From Halichondria panicea (lineage: Eukaryota > Porifera > Demospongiae > Suberitida > Halichondriidae), in NCBI RefSeq assembly GCF_963675165.1, contig NC_087386.1:360931-424930 (forward strand): DNA of 64,000 nucleotides. Direction: 5' to 3'. The notes beneath the pieces were generated by a model that was not told the DNA's origin, searched no databases, and saw nothing but the letters and a program-made list of their open reading frames with translations. This document shows positions 22,833-34,505 of the stretch, piece by piece; within the stretch, counting starts at the first letter, position 1; the number at the start of each line of letters is the position of its first letter. The position numbers were made by a program, and so were the translations under genes.

Positions 22833-23115
22833 CCGTACACTCTAGTTATAATTATCACTTCATCATAAAATATCATTTAAACTTGTCTCTATATATATCG
22901 GTACGTATTATAGTGTCCATGCAACCAATCACATTCATTGTTCAAACAAAATTTGTTCATCAAGTGAAGCGCACGATCATACACGAAATAATCACCAGAA
23001 ATAGGAAATAAGACACACTAGTACTATATAATACGTGACATAAAGAGCATGAAACTAGGGACAAAAGACATGCAGTTGAGAAATAATTGTCCATCAAGTA
23101 TTAAGAGTATTTCTG
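22833..23115. other. Intergenic gap, EFCAB9 / KIFBP convergent
   Basis: AT-rich 283-bp space between two stop codons. Nothing beyond presumed 3' untranslated sequence is visible. Confidence 0.55.
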
Positions 23116-25976
23116 TTATCTGAGATCGGCGGCCATCTTGCGAGGAAGCAGCTCAACCATCTCTCTACATATCGGCAGGAAGTCAGCAAATGCTTTGTCA
23201 GCTTTCTCTGTGTGCTGGTCACAATAGCTCACTAACCAGGAGTACAGCGCCAGGGACTTGACTAGCTGGGACTTCTGTATATGAGGAAAGAAAGAACGAC
23301 TTCATCACAATGCACACACGAACTGATGCACCGTGCAGTGCAAATAAATGACTGTACATGTACAACCATGTACAACTAATCTGTACAAAAGTAGGTAGTA
23401 CAGTAGTACAGTAGGCTGCTGAAAATTAATTATCTAGAGAGAGGACTACATGTACATGTAATGGGTTCAAAGTACACACACACAGTACACTAAGACACCC
23501 ACCTGCCCTGTTTGATCCCCACACACCACCTTCGAGTGGAGCCTGGCAATATACAGCTTGGCACAGAGCACTGGCCTCAGGCTATCAGCCTCAATGTTCT
23601 CAGAGAGTTGACGAGTGTCTGGGTCTTCAAATGTCTTTAGAAATCGCTCGTAAAACACGATACCAGATGCAATCAGTTTGTTGATTCTTGCTATGCCATG
23701 TGCAGAGGGGGATTCACTGGCGGTGATGATTTTCAGATCTGCCCTAGTTGACTCGATATCGCCCAATTCAAACATAATCTCCTGACAAGTACTAGTGAAA
23801 TACTGAGGGTTCAGTTCACCGAGTACAGAGGTCAACATGTCACACCTCCTCTTATGCATTCGGCACTTGACTTCATTGGAGGTCTCAAAGAAAGCAAGAA
23901 GTTTGTACAAGCACGAGTGGTCCTGAACAATTTTGACGTTTTCCGATGCAAATGTTTCCAGAGTGTAGTATTTAGCAGAAATTTCGATATTTTTTTGTCC
24001 AAGTTGGAATACAGGTTTTGCTCCATCGTAGCCTTCCACGAGGTCAGAGGTCACCAAACTCTCATAATCAGCCACCTCGAGAGTGTCAAAACGAAATAAT
24101 TTTTGTCGTGGAGGATCAGTTGATTCTGACTCATCTTCTTGTCGTTCTTTAGAGCAGGTCAACAGTGTTATAGCGTACTTGGTCCAACAGCGAGACACGT
24201 CAGCTCCAACACTCTCAACTTTCTCTTTAAGTTCGTCTTCCATATCTCCCTCACAAGTCTCACTCAGGTAGTTCTGTAACACACACGTAGCGGACGCAAT
24301 GCAGTGTCTTGATTGGGCAAATTGCTCAAGCCCAAGGTAATACTGGGATAAGGTCACAGAGTTTAAAGTCCATTCTATAGCATCGTACTCTCGTGTTTCA
24401 AGTTGCCGACTCAGCGTATTCTGACAATATTGAGCAGATATTTTCGCCTGTCCGAGATTCCCGTAAACTTGCGCCAAGTAAAACAGTGTGAGGGTGTGCA
24501 AATTCTCAAAATCCTTTTCTCGTTTGTCTTGGCTAACTGGTTTTCCTTCCAGCCACTCGGTAGAGGTCAAAGGTGGAGACAGCGCAATGTGAGATTCGTA
24601 CACGGCCTTGGCTTTCAGGAGAACCTCGAGAGATTTTTGTTGTTCGCTCCTGTTCCCCCAAATGATCCCCAGCTGGTTGTATGCTTGCATACACACGGAG
24701 GCAGTCTTGACTTTACTGGGCAGTCCCTCCACTAGTTTGATACACCATTCAAACAACTCTACCCCAGAGCTGATCTCCTCAGTGTTGATAAAGTTGAGGC
24801 CCATTTCCAGTCCAACAAAACACGAGAGAATAGTGAAATCCTCGAGCTCTTTGAGAGGACAGGCATCCAGTTTAGCCCTCATACCTGCAGTGGGAAAACA
24901 AGAGTCTCAATTAAAGTGGATTAATCAATACATGTATAGGTACAGTCAAGGGCGTATACAGAGAAGAGGGAATGCAACTCACTTGTACCCTACGTACTCA
25001 TCCGACTTCGTATCAGAGACCGGATATGCTAAAAATAGAATCCAGTATACGGACGTGAACAAGTGGGCGGTGTTGTTTACGGAGTTATAATTATGGGCGT
25101 GTACATCACAGCTGCCTAGCCTTTGCTAGCTAGCTAGCTAGCTAACAGTGGAGTATTATTTTAGAGAAGTGTCATGACCAGTCCTAGTCCAGCCAGGTCC
25201 AAGACAACCCCTTCGAGCGGGAAGTTAAGTGCTGGGCGCATTGTTAAGAAGTACCAGAGACTCAGGAAGACAGGTTTATTGTACCTAGGTTTCATCTTCT
25301 TGGAGTTGCAACTGTTGGATGGTTTGCCTTTGACACTACTAGTACGAGCCATACTGCTGCTTAGAACTAGTTTTACTATGCTGCAATCGAGCTAGCTAGC
25401 TAGCACAGATATAAAAAAGACTTTGATTTACCTTGTGCGGTCAAAGATTACGCGTGGGCGTTTTGTGGGCAGTTCTAAAAATAGCTCAATACGAAGTCGG
25501 ATGATTCTGAGAATTGGGCGAGTTGCATGCCCTCTTCTCTGTATACGCCCTTGGTACAGTGTAGGCAGGCCTTCATACTTGTGTACTAAGCAAAGCAATT
25601 AGTGAAGGAGCTTGTACATTAAAGAGCCCTAACAGATAGTTAAAGCATGGAACCATTGTCTAGTGTAGCATCTTCAGACGCCCATAACTTGTTACAATGA
25701 TCTAATTTCAACCACTTTTGGAAAGCTATACAAAAGGAGCACTGTTTAACGTTACACACACATGTACATTAATAAAAAGCCCTAAACTGATCTACTACAA
25801 TTAAGACAACTATCATCACCTGACAGCAACTCCCTGGCGGTGTAGAGGGAGCGAAATGGTTCCTCTGGTGGATCTCTCTTACTCTCCTCCATCCTGAGTT
25901 GAGTGACAGTCGTCCAATCGGCTGCTAGATGGTCCGCTATCCACTCCCGGAGGTCACTGTGAAGGTCACTCTCCAT
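23116..25976 (-). CDS. KIFBP: KIF-binding protein (kinesin regulator)
   Basis: Three or more exons. The first (MESDLHSDLREWIADHLAAD) starts at 25976; a large exon runs from about 24886 to 23503; the last exon (KSQLVKSLALYSWLVSYCDQ ... MVELLPRKMAADLR) ends at 23116. The large exon matches human KIFBP in order: NTEEISSGVELF, CMQAYNQLGIIWG, TLTLFYLAQVYGNLGQ, RWSRQ-type helices, VQDHSCLYKLLAFFETSNE, MHKRRCDMLTSVLGELNPQY and ARLHSKVV. The family forms a TPR-like solenoid that holds kinesin motor domains and blocks microtubule binding. The first intron carries a 607-bp inverted-repeat element that the second copy of this locus lacks. The stop of the 78-residue gene upstream is only 31 bp away. This is the complete copy; a truncated copy lies at 40093-41424. 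Confidence 0.9.
24947..25553. mobile_element. 607-bp inverted-repeat DNA element in KIFBP intron 1
   Basis: The ends are inverted repeats of about 33 bp with one mismatch (CAAGGGCGTATACAGAGAAG inward). Further in, CATCCGACTTCGTAT pairs with ATACGAAGTCGGATG. The element is flanked by GTACAGT on both sides. The duplicated locus at about 41008 shows the empty site with a single GTACAGT, so insertion (or precise loss in the other copy) followed the duplication. Non-autonomous; the short open frame inside is probably chance. Confidence 0.9.
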
Positions 25977-26007
25977 AACTTAATACGTAAAATGAACTCT
26001 TAAGACG

Positions 26008-26360
26008 TCACTGATTAGGGGGCACACTCTCGAGTAGTCGTTCTCTCCAGGTCTCCTCAATCTGCCGGACGCTCAGGTTGTCTTGGTGAAGTTTCTCCTC
26101 ACCCACACCCTCTGGTAATGGCAGCTCGTATGTAGGTACCTCAATGTCCACCACTGGAAGCCTGCACACGAGGATCACATGATCATTACTATACATACGG
26201 ACATTGAACAAACGTACACACAACATAGAATGTTTAGGGTAGGTGTGATTGTGCTATAATGAAGGAGCTGCTTTCACCTGTCTTTTCTCCAGGCCTTGTC
26301 CACAACTCTCTCGTCCAGGAGCCGAGAATCACGGTATGCATAAGACAACTTGCTGTCCAT
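26008..26360 (-). CDS. Small conserved protein, 78 residues, copy 1
   Basis: Two exons (26278-26360 and 26008-26161) encode MDSKLSYAYRDSRLLDERVV then DKAWRKDRLPVVDIEVP and a C-terminus ending RERLLESVPPNQ. The second copy at 41456-41808 differs by very few residues (AYRDSR against AHRDSR) and keeps the same splice sites, so the frame looks real. It is hydrophilic, with no signal peptide or membrane segment. Its stop lies 31 bp before the KIFBP start in both copies, tight enough to suggest a shared transcript or overlapping promoter. I do not recognise the family. Confidence 0.6.
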
Positions 26361-26649
26361 GTGTTCAATCCAGATTTGAAGATGTGTCTGATTATAAAAG
26401 TAATATTGAAAACAAGGCCGACTTGACCTTTGAACTCCACTAAGTGCTTGTGTGGGCGTTGCTAATAAGTGATCATAATTATGCATACTGCGCATGCTCA
26501 GTTCAACTTTTCACAGATTACCATACCAATGCTGTTGAAAACTATATTACCAGGAGTGTACCTTGAGTTCATTAGAAACTCTTGATATTACAAAAAAAGG
26601 CATATAAAAACACGTTAACACATAATAACTATTATTAATATTTTTATTG

Positions 26650-29600
26650 TTAGTTTTGTTCAGTTCCACTCGCATTGTTTACAATGAATCTACAAATGTT
26701 TGTAGCAGTGTCTTTTTTCAGTCCTATGGCAATTTCCACCAAGGCCCTGAAGGTAGCTCTGGAAGGATTCACTCTTTGCCACACTCTCAATGCATGAGCC
26801 ACTCCAGCTTGATTGCCATAACGACTTGTGACATCAGTTACATCACCGAGGTCGGCTGGGGTGAGGTTGAGTCCATCGAGCAGGTTGGATTGATTGACTG
26901 CATGAAGAAAAAGGCATCACTAAAATGGCGATTATATTATAATGTACGTACATTTTCATGACAGTCTATATCATGCACTAAAAATGACAAACAAAAAATG
27001 CAGAATAGTTAGTTACCCATGATGCTATCAGCCAAATTATTAAGTTTCACTGAGGGCTTTTTGAGAGCGTTCGACAGGAGACTCCATGTTACATCTTGCG
27101 TACGCAGGAGCTCAGCCAACATTTCACGCAAGCACGACACATTATCGCCACGATGCTTGGTATCGATATTGGTGAGAACAAAATCAGTTAGACCTAGAGC
27201 CAATCCCAGATTGAACCAGTGAGGGCTGGCACTTGCATGTGCAGTGTGTAGTTTCTCGTAAACATGTTGTAGATCGTTGCTTAACAACGCCTGTACAAAA
27301 ACAACAATCAACAGGGTTTCATTTGGTGAGGGTTGCCCCCTCAGAAATACGGAAACTCAATAGGAATACAATTGAATGGTTCTGGTGAACAATATTATTA
27401 ATAGGCAGGTAGTAATGAATTCCTGGGAGCCCCTCACATGTCATAACCCTATACTATCTTACACACGTGCACCATTAAATTTGCTCCCCTTACCAAAATG
27501 TCAGGAGGATTACGATAAGTGCGTATAAAGATATAGAGTACTGCCTACCTTGTGCACACTCAGCAGGTGAGGAAATTTCTCCGCGATTAGAATGATGTCA
27601 CTCTCAGGGATTTCTTGATCTAGTTGTTGGTCTCTCACTCCAGTCTTCTTACACACATCTTCCATTACTGTAACAGAGGACAATTCTCCTGAAAAAAAAA
27701 CATATACGAAAAAAGTTTGAAAAAATCGTAACATAGTAATTATTGACCAAACGGCATTTTCTTAATGATATATATACATGTAGCTGTTGATAACTGAACA
27801 TATGCATGTTTCATTGCAGGAGACAATTCTTTTGAGGAGAATGTACATTCACATGCACATGCACATGTACATCATGTTTTTCGCGAAACATTCTTTTTTG
27901 TTGATAATTTTCCAAGCTGGTGGTTTTCCCGACCAATCCCATGGTGTTCTAAAGTCTTATTTCCGTCTCTTAGCTCATTTTCAACTGGGAACATTGTTAT
28001 TATGTATCTTTCCTATGAAAAACCCACATGTCGCACATGCGCAGATTCAGCCGTGCATGTTAGTTTCCAAGCAATAAATGTGATATACTGAATAGCCTTG
28101 TGTATAGTAACTGTCACTTGTGCCTGGCAGGAACTCGTTAAGACACAGACTCGTGACAATCATGCAAATACACAATAGAAGTTTTGCTAAGTATATACAA
28201 CAACGTAAAGATTAAGCACACCGATATCCTTTTTCTGACGCTTCGGTCGTGTTTCAACTTCTTCACCTGAAAAATTTTAGACTGCGTGAGGCTATAATTA
28301 GAGGATCAGTATAATACGTAATAGAGAGTGTGGTAAGCGGAGATACTTATATACAGATGGATGTCATACTGCCTTTTATATATTAGCACATAATCAGCAA
28401 CAACTGGGTTAGGATAATTATGTTAATATTGGCAAACAAAATCTGAACGGTCACCATGCATTAGTAAAGACAATTAAGTTACAGACTTACTTACCAGATA
28501 TTGCAACATTACTTTTCAGAAAAGCGGCAAAGAGTGGTTTTATCCTTATCTTTTCGGCCATGTTCAAAAAGTTCAGCTCGCCCAGCTGGACACCTTGCAA
28601 ATTTCTGACACTTCTAAATCCATTATCTAACAATAATGAATACAACGTATGTTTGAATAAACACATAATTTTTATTGTTGAATTGAATTTTGCATAAAAT
28701 AGTTTATATTATACCCTTTAGTTTGCCGATCTCTTCTTCCTGCAATTCCCAAGTACTTCTGAGCTCCTCTTCAAAGAGATCTATTTAAAACAGAAAGTTT
28801 AAATACAAGACAGACATGTATAATTATGCTTACCAAGCTCAACAGATTCAACGCAATGAAACTTGTCTTTCACTTGGCATTTGAATATACCTTCAGTTAA
28901 GAAACGGTCATTCTTAATGACAAGCCTATCCGTTGTATAACCCTCATAGTCCTGGTCATCACAAAGCTTTTTCTTCCCTAAAAACCATTGATACGTTAGT
29001 GGTCGTACTCCATCTGCACTTATGCTTATGACATTTCCTTTTCGAGCAGGTTGTTTTTCAATTTTCAGTGGGATATCTGGAGCCTGTAAGACATAATTAA
29101 TATTCATGATTAAGAAAACAGCTGAGTTTGACCTACCTCACCGAACCAAACACTCATTCCAGGGGTCAGTGGATCAATAGCAGTTTTACAGTCTGGATGG
29201 GTACATTTAGCCTCCTTAGGAACACGTGTGTCTGGGTCAGAATGACAGAATATAGCGAGAGATTCCTGTCCAAATTCTGCCTTAGAGTGCACTTCTCTTG
29301 GACAATGGAAAGCTAGTGTATACATTACAGAATCTGTACCTACCGAACGCAAACCATGTTGCATAGATTGGATAACCTTATTGGCAGCTGTGCATACAAT
29401 TTCGCTGATTAGAGGACAACAATGCTCACTCCAAAATTCAGTGTTGCCTGAGTGTCTCGAAACACGAAACTCGCAATACCTAGGACAAGAAATCATAGTA
29501 ATATTGAATTTACCGTTGAATCGAAACAGAATTCTATTCTTGTAACACTTGCTATCACCAATGAGTAGATCAAACGTATTCTCAGCAATAAGATTTGCAC

Positions 29601-32600
29601 TCAATGCACATACAAAGCCTAAAGGTAGATATCCCGTTTTAAATCGAATGCAGATTGGTTCGGGAAGCAATTCCTCATTTGTATCTTTTTGTCTCCTTTG
29701 AACCATATCTGTTTCAGCAGTTTGAAGAACCGCAGGAAGAAAGTACTCTTTATCAGAAGACAGGGGTACTTTAGCAGCAATGTAAAGGTACACTAACAGA
29801 TCAACTAATGTCTCAATAGGAAGGAGTTTATTCTTCTCTTGATTCACGGATTCTAGCTTGATATCTTTTGGTGAAAAGCAACCGGTTTGCACAAAGTGGT
29901 CACACTTTGCTTGGTTAACTTGATTTTTGTTGTGATCGTAAATGTTGAAGATTAGTTCACTGATGGTTGAAAAAACTACTTGTGGATCACATATTACAAT
30001 TTTCTTAAGGTTATCGTGATGAGGAAAATACATTATAAGCCCAATGTATTTGTGTAGGAACTGCAAGGCAACACTCACCATCTCTTCGTCCATATTAAAA
30101 TACTTCCCCAATGTGACGCAATCATCAAAGGAAATATGATACTTGTTTTGATTTTTAGCAAGAATCTTAAGACAAATACTGAGCATTAACCATTGTACTG
30201 GGATTTGATATTCTCGAAAGTAATTTTTGAGTATATTTTCTAAAAAGTCTCTGTGCTTTTTGATTTCACTGTCTTCGGCACTCAAATTGTTCACTAATAA
30301 GTTGTTTTCAACTGACAATTTTATACTATGGACGAGCCCTTCTTCAAAAAATGCTGTGTTTTTAAGCCGTTCGTCCAGCTGTCTATTTATCTTGTCAAGG
30401 CTTGGCTGTAGATCATTTTGAATCTCATCAAGAAAAGTTCCTACAAGTAACGCAACAGAATCTTTCCGCTTTTTCTTATCTGATGCTGGCTTAACATATT
30501 TTTCCACTTGTTCATCTGAGTGCCCAAAGCAAGCTATGCTTGAAAATGCTGAAAAAATGACTTCTTCTGTAGTGTACGAGTAATTCTCGAAATGTTTAGT
30601 AGTCGAGTTCTTGCATTTAAACTTCACTTGGCTTCTGAAATTTAGCTCTTGTTTAAGTTTCATAAACACAAGGTATAGAGCTGGTCCTATAGTTAAGGAT
30701 GGTAGCATTTCTAGAAATGCTGGTTGTCCACCAACATCAGCTACAGTAAATAGCATTTCAAAATCCATGCTATCTAGATCTAGTCTATGACTCCGTTCCT
30801 TTTTTAGTTCTTCGAACTCCCTAATGGTTTTGTTAATATTATCTGATTCTTGGGGCATCAATGAATCTTGTCTTGACTCTAGAGTAGAACTAGATCTAGT
30901 AACTGGTAGTGCTTCCATAGGTTGAATTTCAATGCCTTCATTAGATAATGTATAGTCATGTTTCTCTTCCTCTTCCAATGGCAAAGCATCGATATCAACC
31001 ACTGATTCAGTTTGAACCTTGTTAGCTATGCTGGCTTTTGGGATTCCATGCACACTCCTTTTTTTGGACGATTGAGTTTGTGTGTGCTTTGGGCCCTGAG
31101 ATGATGGCTTAACTATTAATGACATTAAACCACTAAGTTGATCGCACAGCTCATCTTTGACAACACACCATTTTTTAGTATTAGAAGTTACAGCACCAGT
31201 GATTGTTTCACACTGTATACAAGCTTCTGTCACCTCTGATACACCTGTACTAGATTGAGGCTGTGTTTCTGGAGGAGATGTTTGGATGTTTCCTTCCATT
31301 TTCCCCAACAATCTGTTAATAAAAGTAGACTTTCCAATTTGGCCTGGACCCAGAGCAAGGATTTTGGTGTACGTAAGGGAGACCTTCTCCTCAAACTTTA
31401 TGGCTTCATCATAGAGTTGCTCCTCTTTCAGTCCTGTGTGTACAATAGAATATGCGTAGTGCATGGGTATACCAGAGATGACATTATATGTTAGCACTCC
31501 ACAGACAAATTCCATGCACTGTAGTCAATAATAAGAGATCAATAACTTCTTACTTGCTGTGATTTCTTGCTTTAGGTTTATGGATAACACTTGAGTCTTT
31601 GGATTCAATTTCATTACAAACTCCATCTCTTCGTAAGTCACATTACTCTCGCCACTGAGTAGGTGCACCGTCTCAATCCCACGTTTTCCAAAGTCAATTG
31701 AAGAATTTTCCAGAATCTTTCCTATGAATTGCAATTCTTGATTTCCAATGTTCTCTCCCTCTGTGTAAAAAGCAGTATCACACATGTTCACTATAATGGG
31801 TTAATGATGATCATAGTTAGCATATTAAAGATGCACACAATAATTAGGGGACAAGTACCTGCAGTGAGTGTTGCATATTGTGAAGTGATCCGAGTACCAG
31901 ATGCATCTTCAGCAACACACCAGTAAACACCTTTATGCCTAGGAAGGAGCTTTAATACAAGAAGACATTCAGATTGTTGTCCTTTATATTCAGAGAGGAA
32001 GTTTTGTCCATCAGGAAGTGATATTGCTTGATTGTCGAAATACCACTGATATGTAGATCTCGTATCAGAAGGTGATGTCGATACTGTAAATTCAGCTTTA
32101 TCTCCAGGCTTGCAACAAACATCTTTGGGTTGAATCAAAAAGACAAATGGTGATCCTGCAATGTTAGTAAATACACATGTAAACATATACAGGGCAGGGG
32201 TGGTACTTGTGAGAATAAAGATTTAATACCGTACATATATACAGGGTTCTATATATCTGGGGCGAGCCCTGAGGCTCATTCCATATAGTATAGCGAGTGC
32301 TGCAGAGAGCTCATGCAGCGATCGGATATCTGTCTGTTTTCTGTTTGTCTCACAATTCAGGCTTTTAGCGTGACGATTGCTGCATTTTCTAACGATCATT
32401 TGTCCCGTAGTACAAGCAAGACATTAATATTTCTACGTATATACTGGATACAGCTAGCTCAACAACTAAGGCAATGAGGCAATGGTGTTCCCTACGTCAT
32501 ATCTAAGACACCATCTGGCAAGGAAGTTTGACAACAAGTAGGAGCTCGTCTGTTGTCAAATGAAACAGTTAGAGAGACCTTTAGGAAGCAGTAAAGTCGA

Positions 32601-33032
32601 ACAAGTGATTACTACAACTTCTCTTCGCTAAGGGTCACCCCACATAATGCTTCCAGCATTCCCCTAGTAGTTGTAGTTATGTCTCGGGTATACGGTAGTG
32701 TGTGTTGTGTGTGTACATGTGTGTGTGTGTGTAGACTGATCAATGAAGTGCAAGCTAGTCCTGTTTTCTTGGATTTATCTAGCTGCTATGTATATAAAAA
32801 TCAGTGTGCCCTCAAGGCAATGGAGTTTCTGAGGAATGCAGAGTTTATGGTAGTTAAACCCCCCACCCAGTTGTTACGAGGTATATACTCTTGACTAGCA
32901 TATAATTATAAGCAATAATCAAGTGGGATCTAACTCATAAAAATCGATAACATCACCCTCAATCTAATAATTATATGTATGCCATGGACTTACCAGATTG
33001 TTGCTGCTGATCCATCTTTGTGCGCATATCAT
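26650..33032 (-). CDS. Ig - Roc-COR GTPase - Ig - death domain protein (ROCO-A)
   Basis: Exons I place: 32994-33032 (DMRTKMDQQQQSG), 31859-32155 (Ig 1), 31554-31760, 29137-31433 (Roc-COR), 28834-29083 (Ig 2), about 28718-28780 and 28492-28626 (helical), 28222-28266 (basic RPKRQKK), about 27550-27690, about 27017-27293 (death domain 1) and 26650-26898 (death domain 2). The GTPase has GPGQIGKS (P-loop) and DVGGQPAFLE; the usual N/TKxD is replaced by VGTFLDE, as in many Roc domains. COR features follow: PVQWLMLSICLKI, LQFLHKYIGLIMYFP and YFLPAVLQ. Ig 1 and Ig 2 keep the W and F-strand Cys (TYQWYF...VYWC; TYQWFL...FKC) but lack the B-strand Cys. The first exon may not be the true start. Likely a cytosolic signalling scaffold; exact role unknown. 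Confidence 0.75.
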
Positions 33033-34505
33033 CTGGAGAACAAAAGTCGATTTTATTAACCACTGTATGTATATACTCACCAGAACCTTCGCCATAACAC
33101 GATTATATGAATATGTAGTCGGTTGCCTAGCTACAAAAGACATGCAAACATTTGATTGATGTAATAAAAAGAATGGTGATGAGTAGGAAACATGAGAAAT
33201 GTATGCACAAATCTTCCTTTACCAACGTTATAATCATACGTCACAACTTTACTGGTAAAGGGAATGAACACACACCAATCAATACAGTGCTGCTTGTGTT
33301 TTCAGCAAAGTGGCTGTTTTTTGAAAACAGTATATACACAAGACAGCTATTCTTAAGCTGACAATGCGCACCCGAGACATAATAATATGTACAGCCATGC
33401 AGCTGTAGTGTCTTCCCATGTAGGGATCCACGTGCTGTCATAGTGCGCATGAAGTGCCTCCAATTAAAGCTAGATCTCTATAGCCAATGTGCATATATAG
33501 CTTCTTACTCGCTTTTATGCCATTATTATATCTTTTGTGTGGAGGCTATCCATGCTGTAAAAGCAGCGCTATGGCATTCAGGTGAGCAGACTCAGAATAC
33601 ACTGAGAATACACACATACACATACACAAATCATTCTGCATGTACACGCAATAGAGTACATTGAGTGTGGAAGGCAACTAGGTAGTGTAACTCTAGTTAT
33701 AATAGAAAAGCATTTAATGGAAGGACCGGCATCGATCTGCTACAAACAATGGATACAGCAGCTGTACGTACATAAACCTTTAAAGCTTGCTAAGTGAGTG
33801 ACCCACCAATGACAGGGAATGTGGCTGATCATTACAGGAATGTACTATGAATGAATTAACATGATGATGTCACTAAGTACACAGTACAACGTTACCAACC
33901 CAATCACTCAATCACAGTGACTGTACATGTATGTGCACATATTGATGTACATATTAATCAACGTCTGATAAACAGTGTCCATAATTATAATACATGTACA
34001 CTGTGACAGATGTGTGGAATAGCAAGGAATATACCGCATATGCTTGATCAGAGGCCGCGGCTACTAAATGTTTAGAAGAGGAAGCTACAATTCAAAAGTG
34101 GCGTTTATTAGCTCCAACTAATTCAATAACCTTTAGTTTGTCATAAAAAGTTTTTTTCACTTGCATAAACTCTGCCATGAGAAAGTCTTTGCCACGGTGA
34201 AGCACTAACAAGCTGCTACCTGTACCTAGCTACTAGGCTAGTAGCTACGTACATGTAGCTAAATCATTAATACTAGCCTGGCTGCCACGTGCAGAAATGC
34301 TAGAGTCAAAGTTCACTGAGGCTACTATTTGAGAGCGGCCTCTGATCAAGCATATATGGTAGCTCAGACGTGTACAAAAGTCAGTTTCCTAGCAACATAA
34401 AGTTTATAAAACCAACAAAAAGAGCGGGATTACAAACATAGTAAGCTTTCATTAAATGGACCAGCTGTAGGTACAGTCTACTAATAACACACTACATGTA
34501 AGTTG
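33033..34505. other. Gap between ROCO-A and gene X1
   Basis: No gene recognised. At 33077-33106 a short scar matches the 3' end and splice donor of the ROCO-C Roc-COR exon (GCGAAGGTTCTG then GTGAGTATA), the only trace of ROCO-C in this unit. A 330-bp MITE lies at 34032-34361. The stretch near 33770-33850 matches unit 2 at about 53020-53110. Confidence 0.7.
34032..34361. mobile_element. MITE, TACCGTATATGCTTGATCAG family, copy 1
   Basis: Terminal inverted repeats TACCGCATATGCTTGATCAG (left) and the inverse of CTGATCAAGCATATATGGTA (right), followed inward by GGCCGC. The interior contains CTACTAAATGTTT and GTTTATTAGCTCC blocks that recur, in inverse order, in the copy at 49789-50174. TA at both ends fits a TA target duplication. 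No coding capacity. Confidence 0.87.

Noticed and set aside
25174-25395. 73-residue frame inside the 607-bp element
   Set aside because: It is short, overlapped by a frame on the other strand and bounded by palindromic arms; no transposase feature is visible.
32679-32894. Plus-strand frame within the ROCO-A intron
   Set aside because: The counterpart in ROCO-B has indels that break the frame, so it is not conserved.
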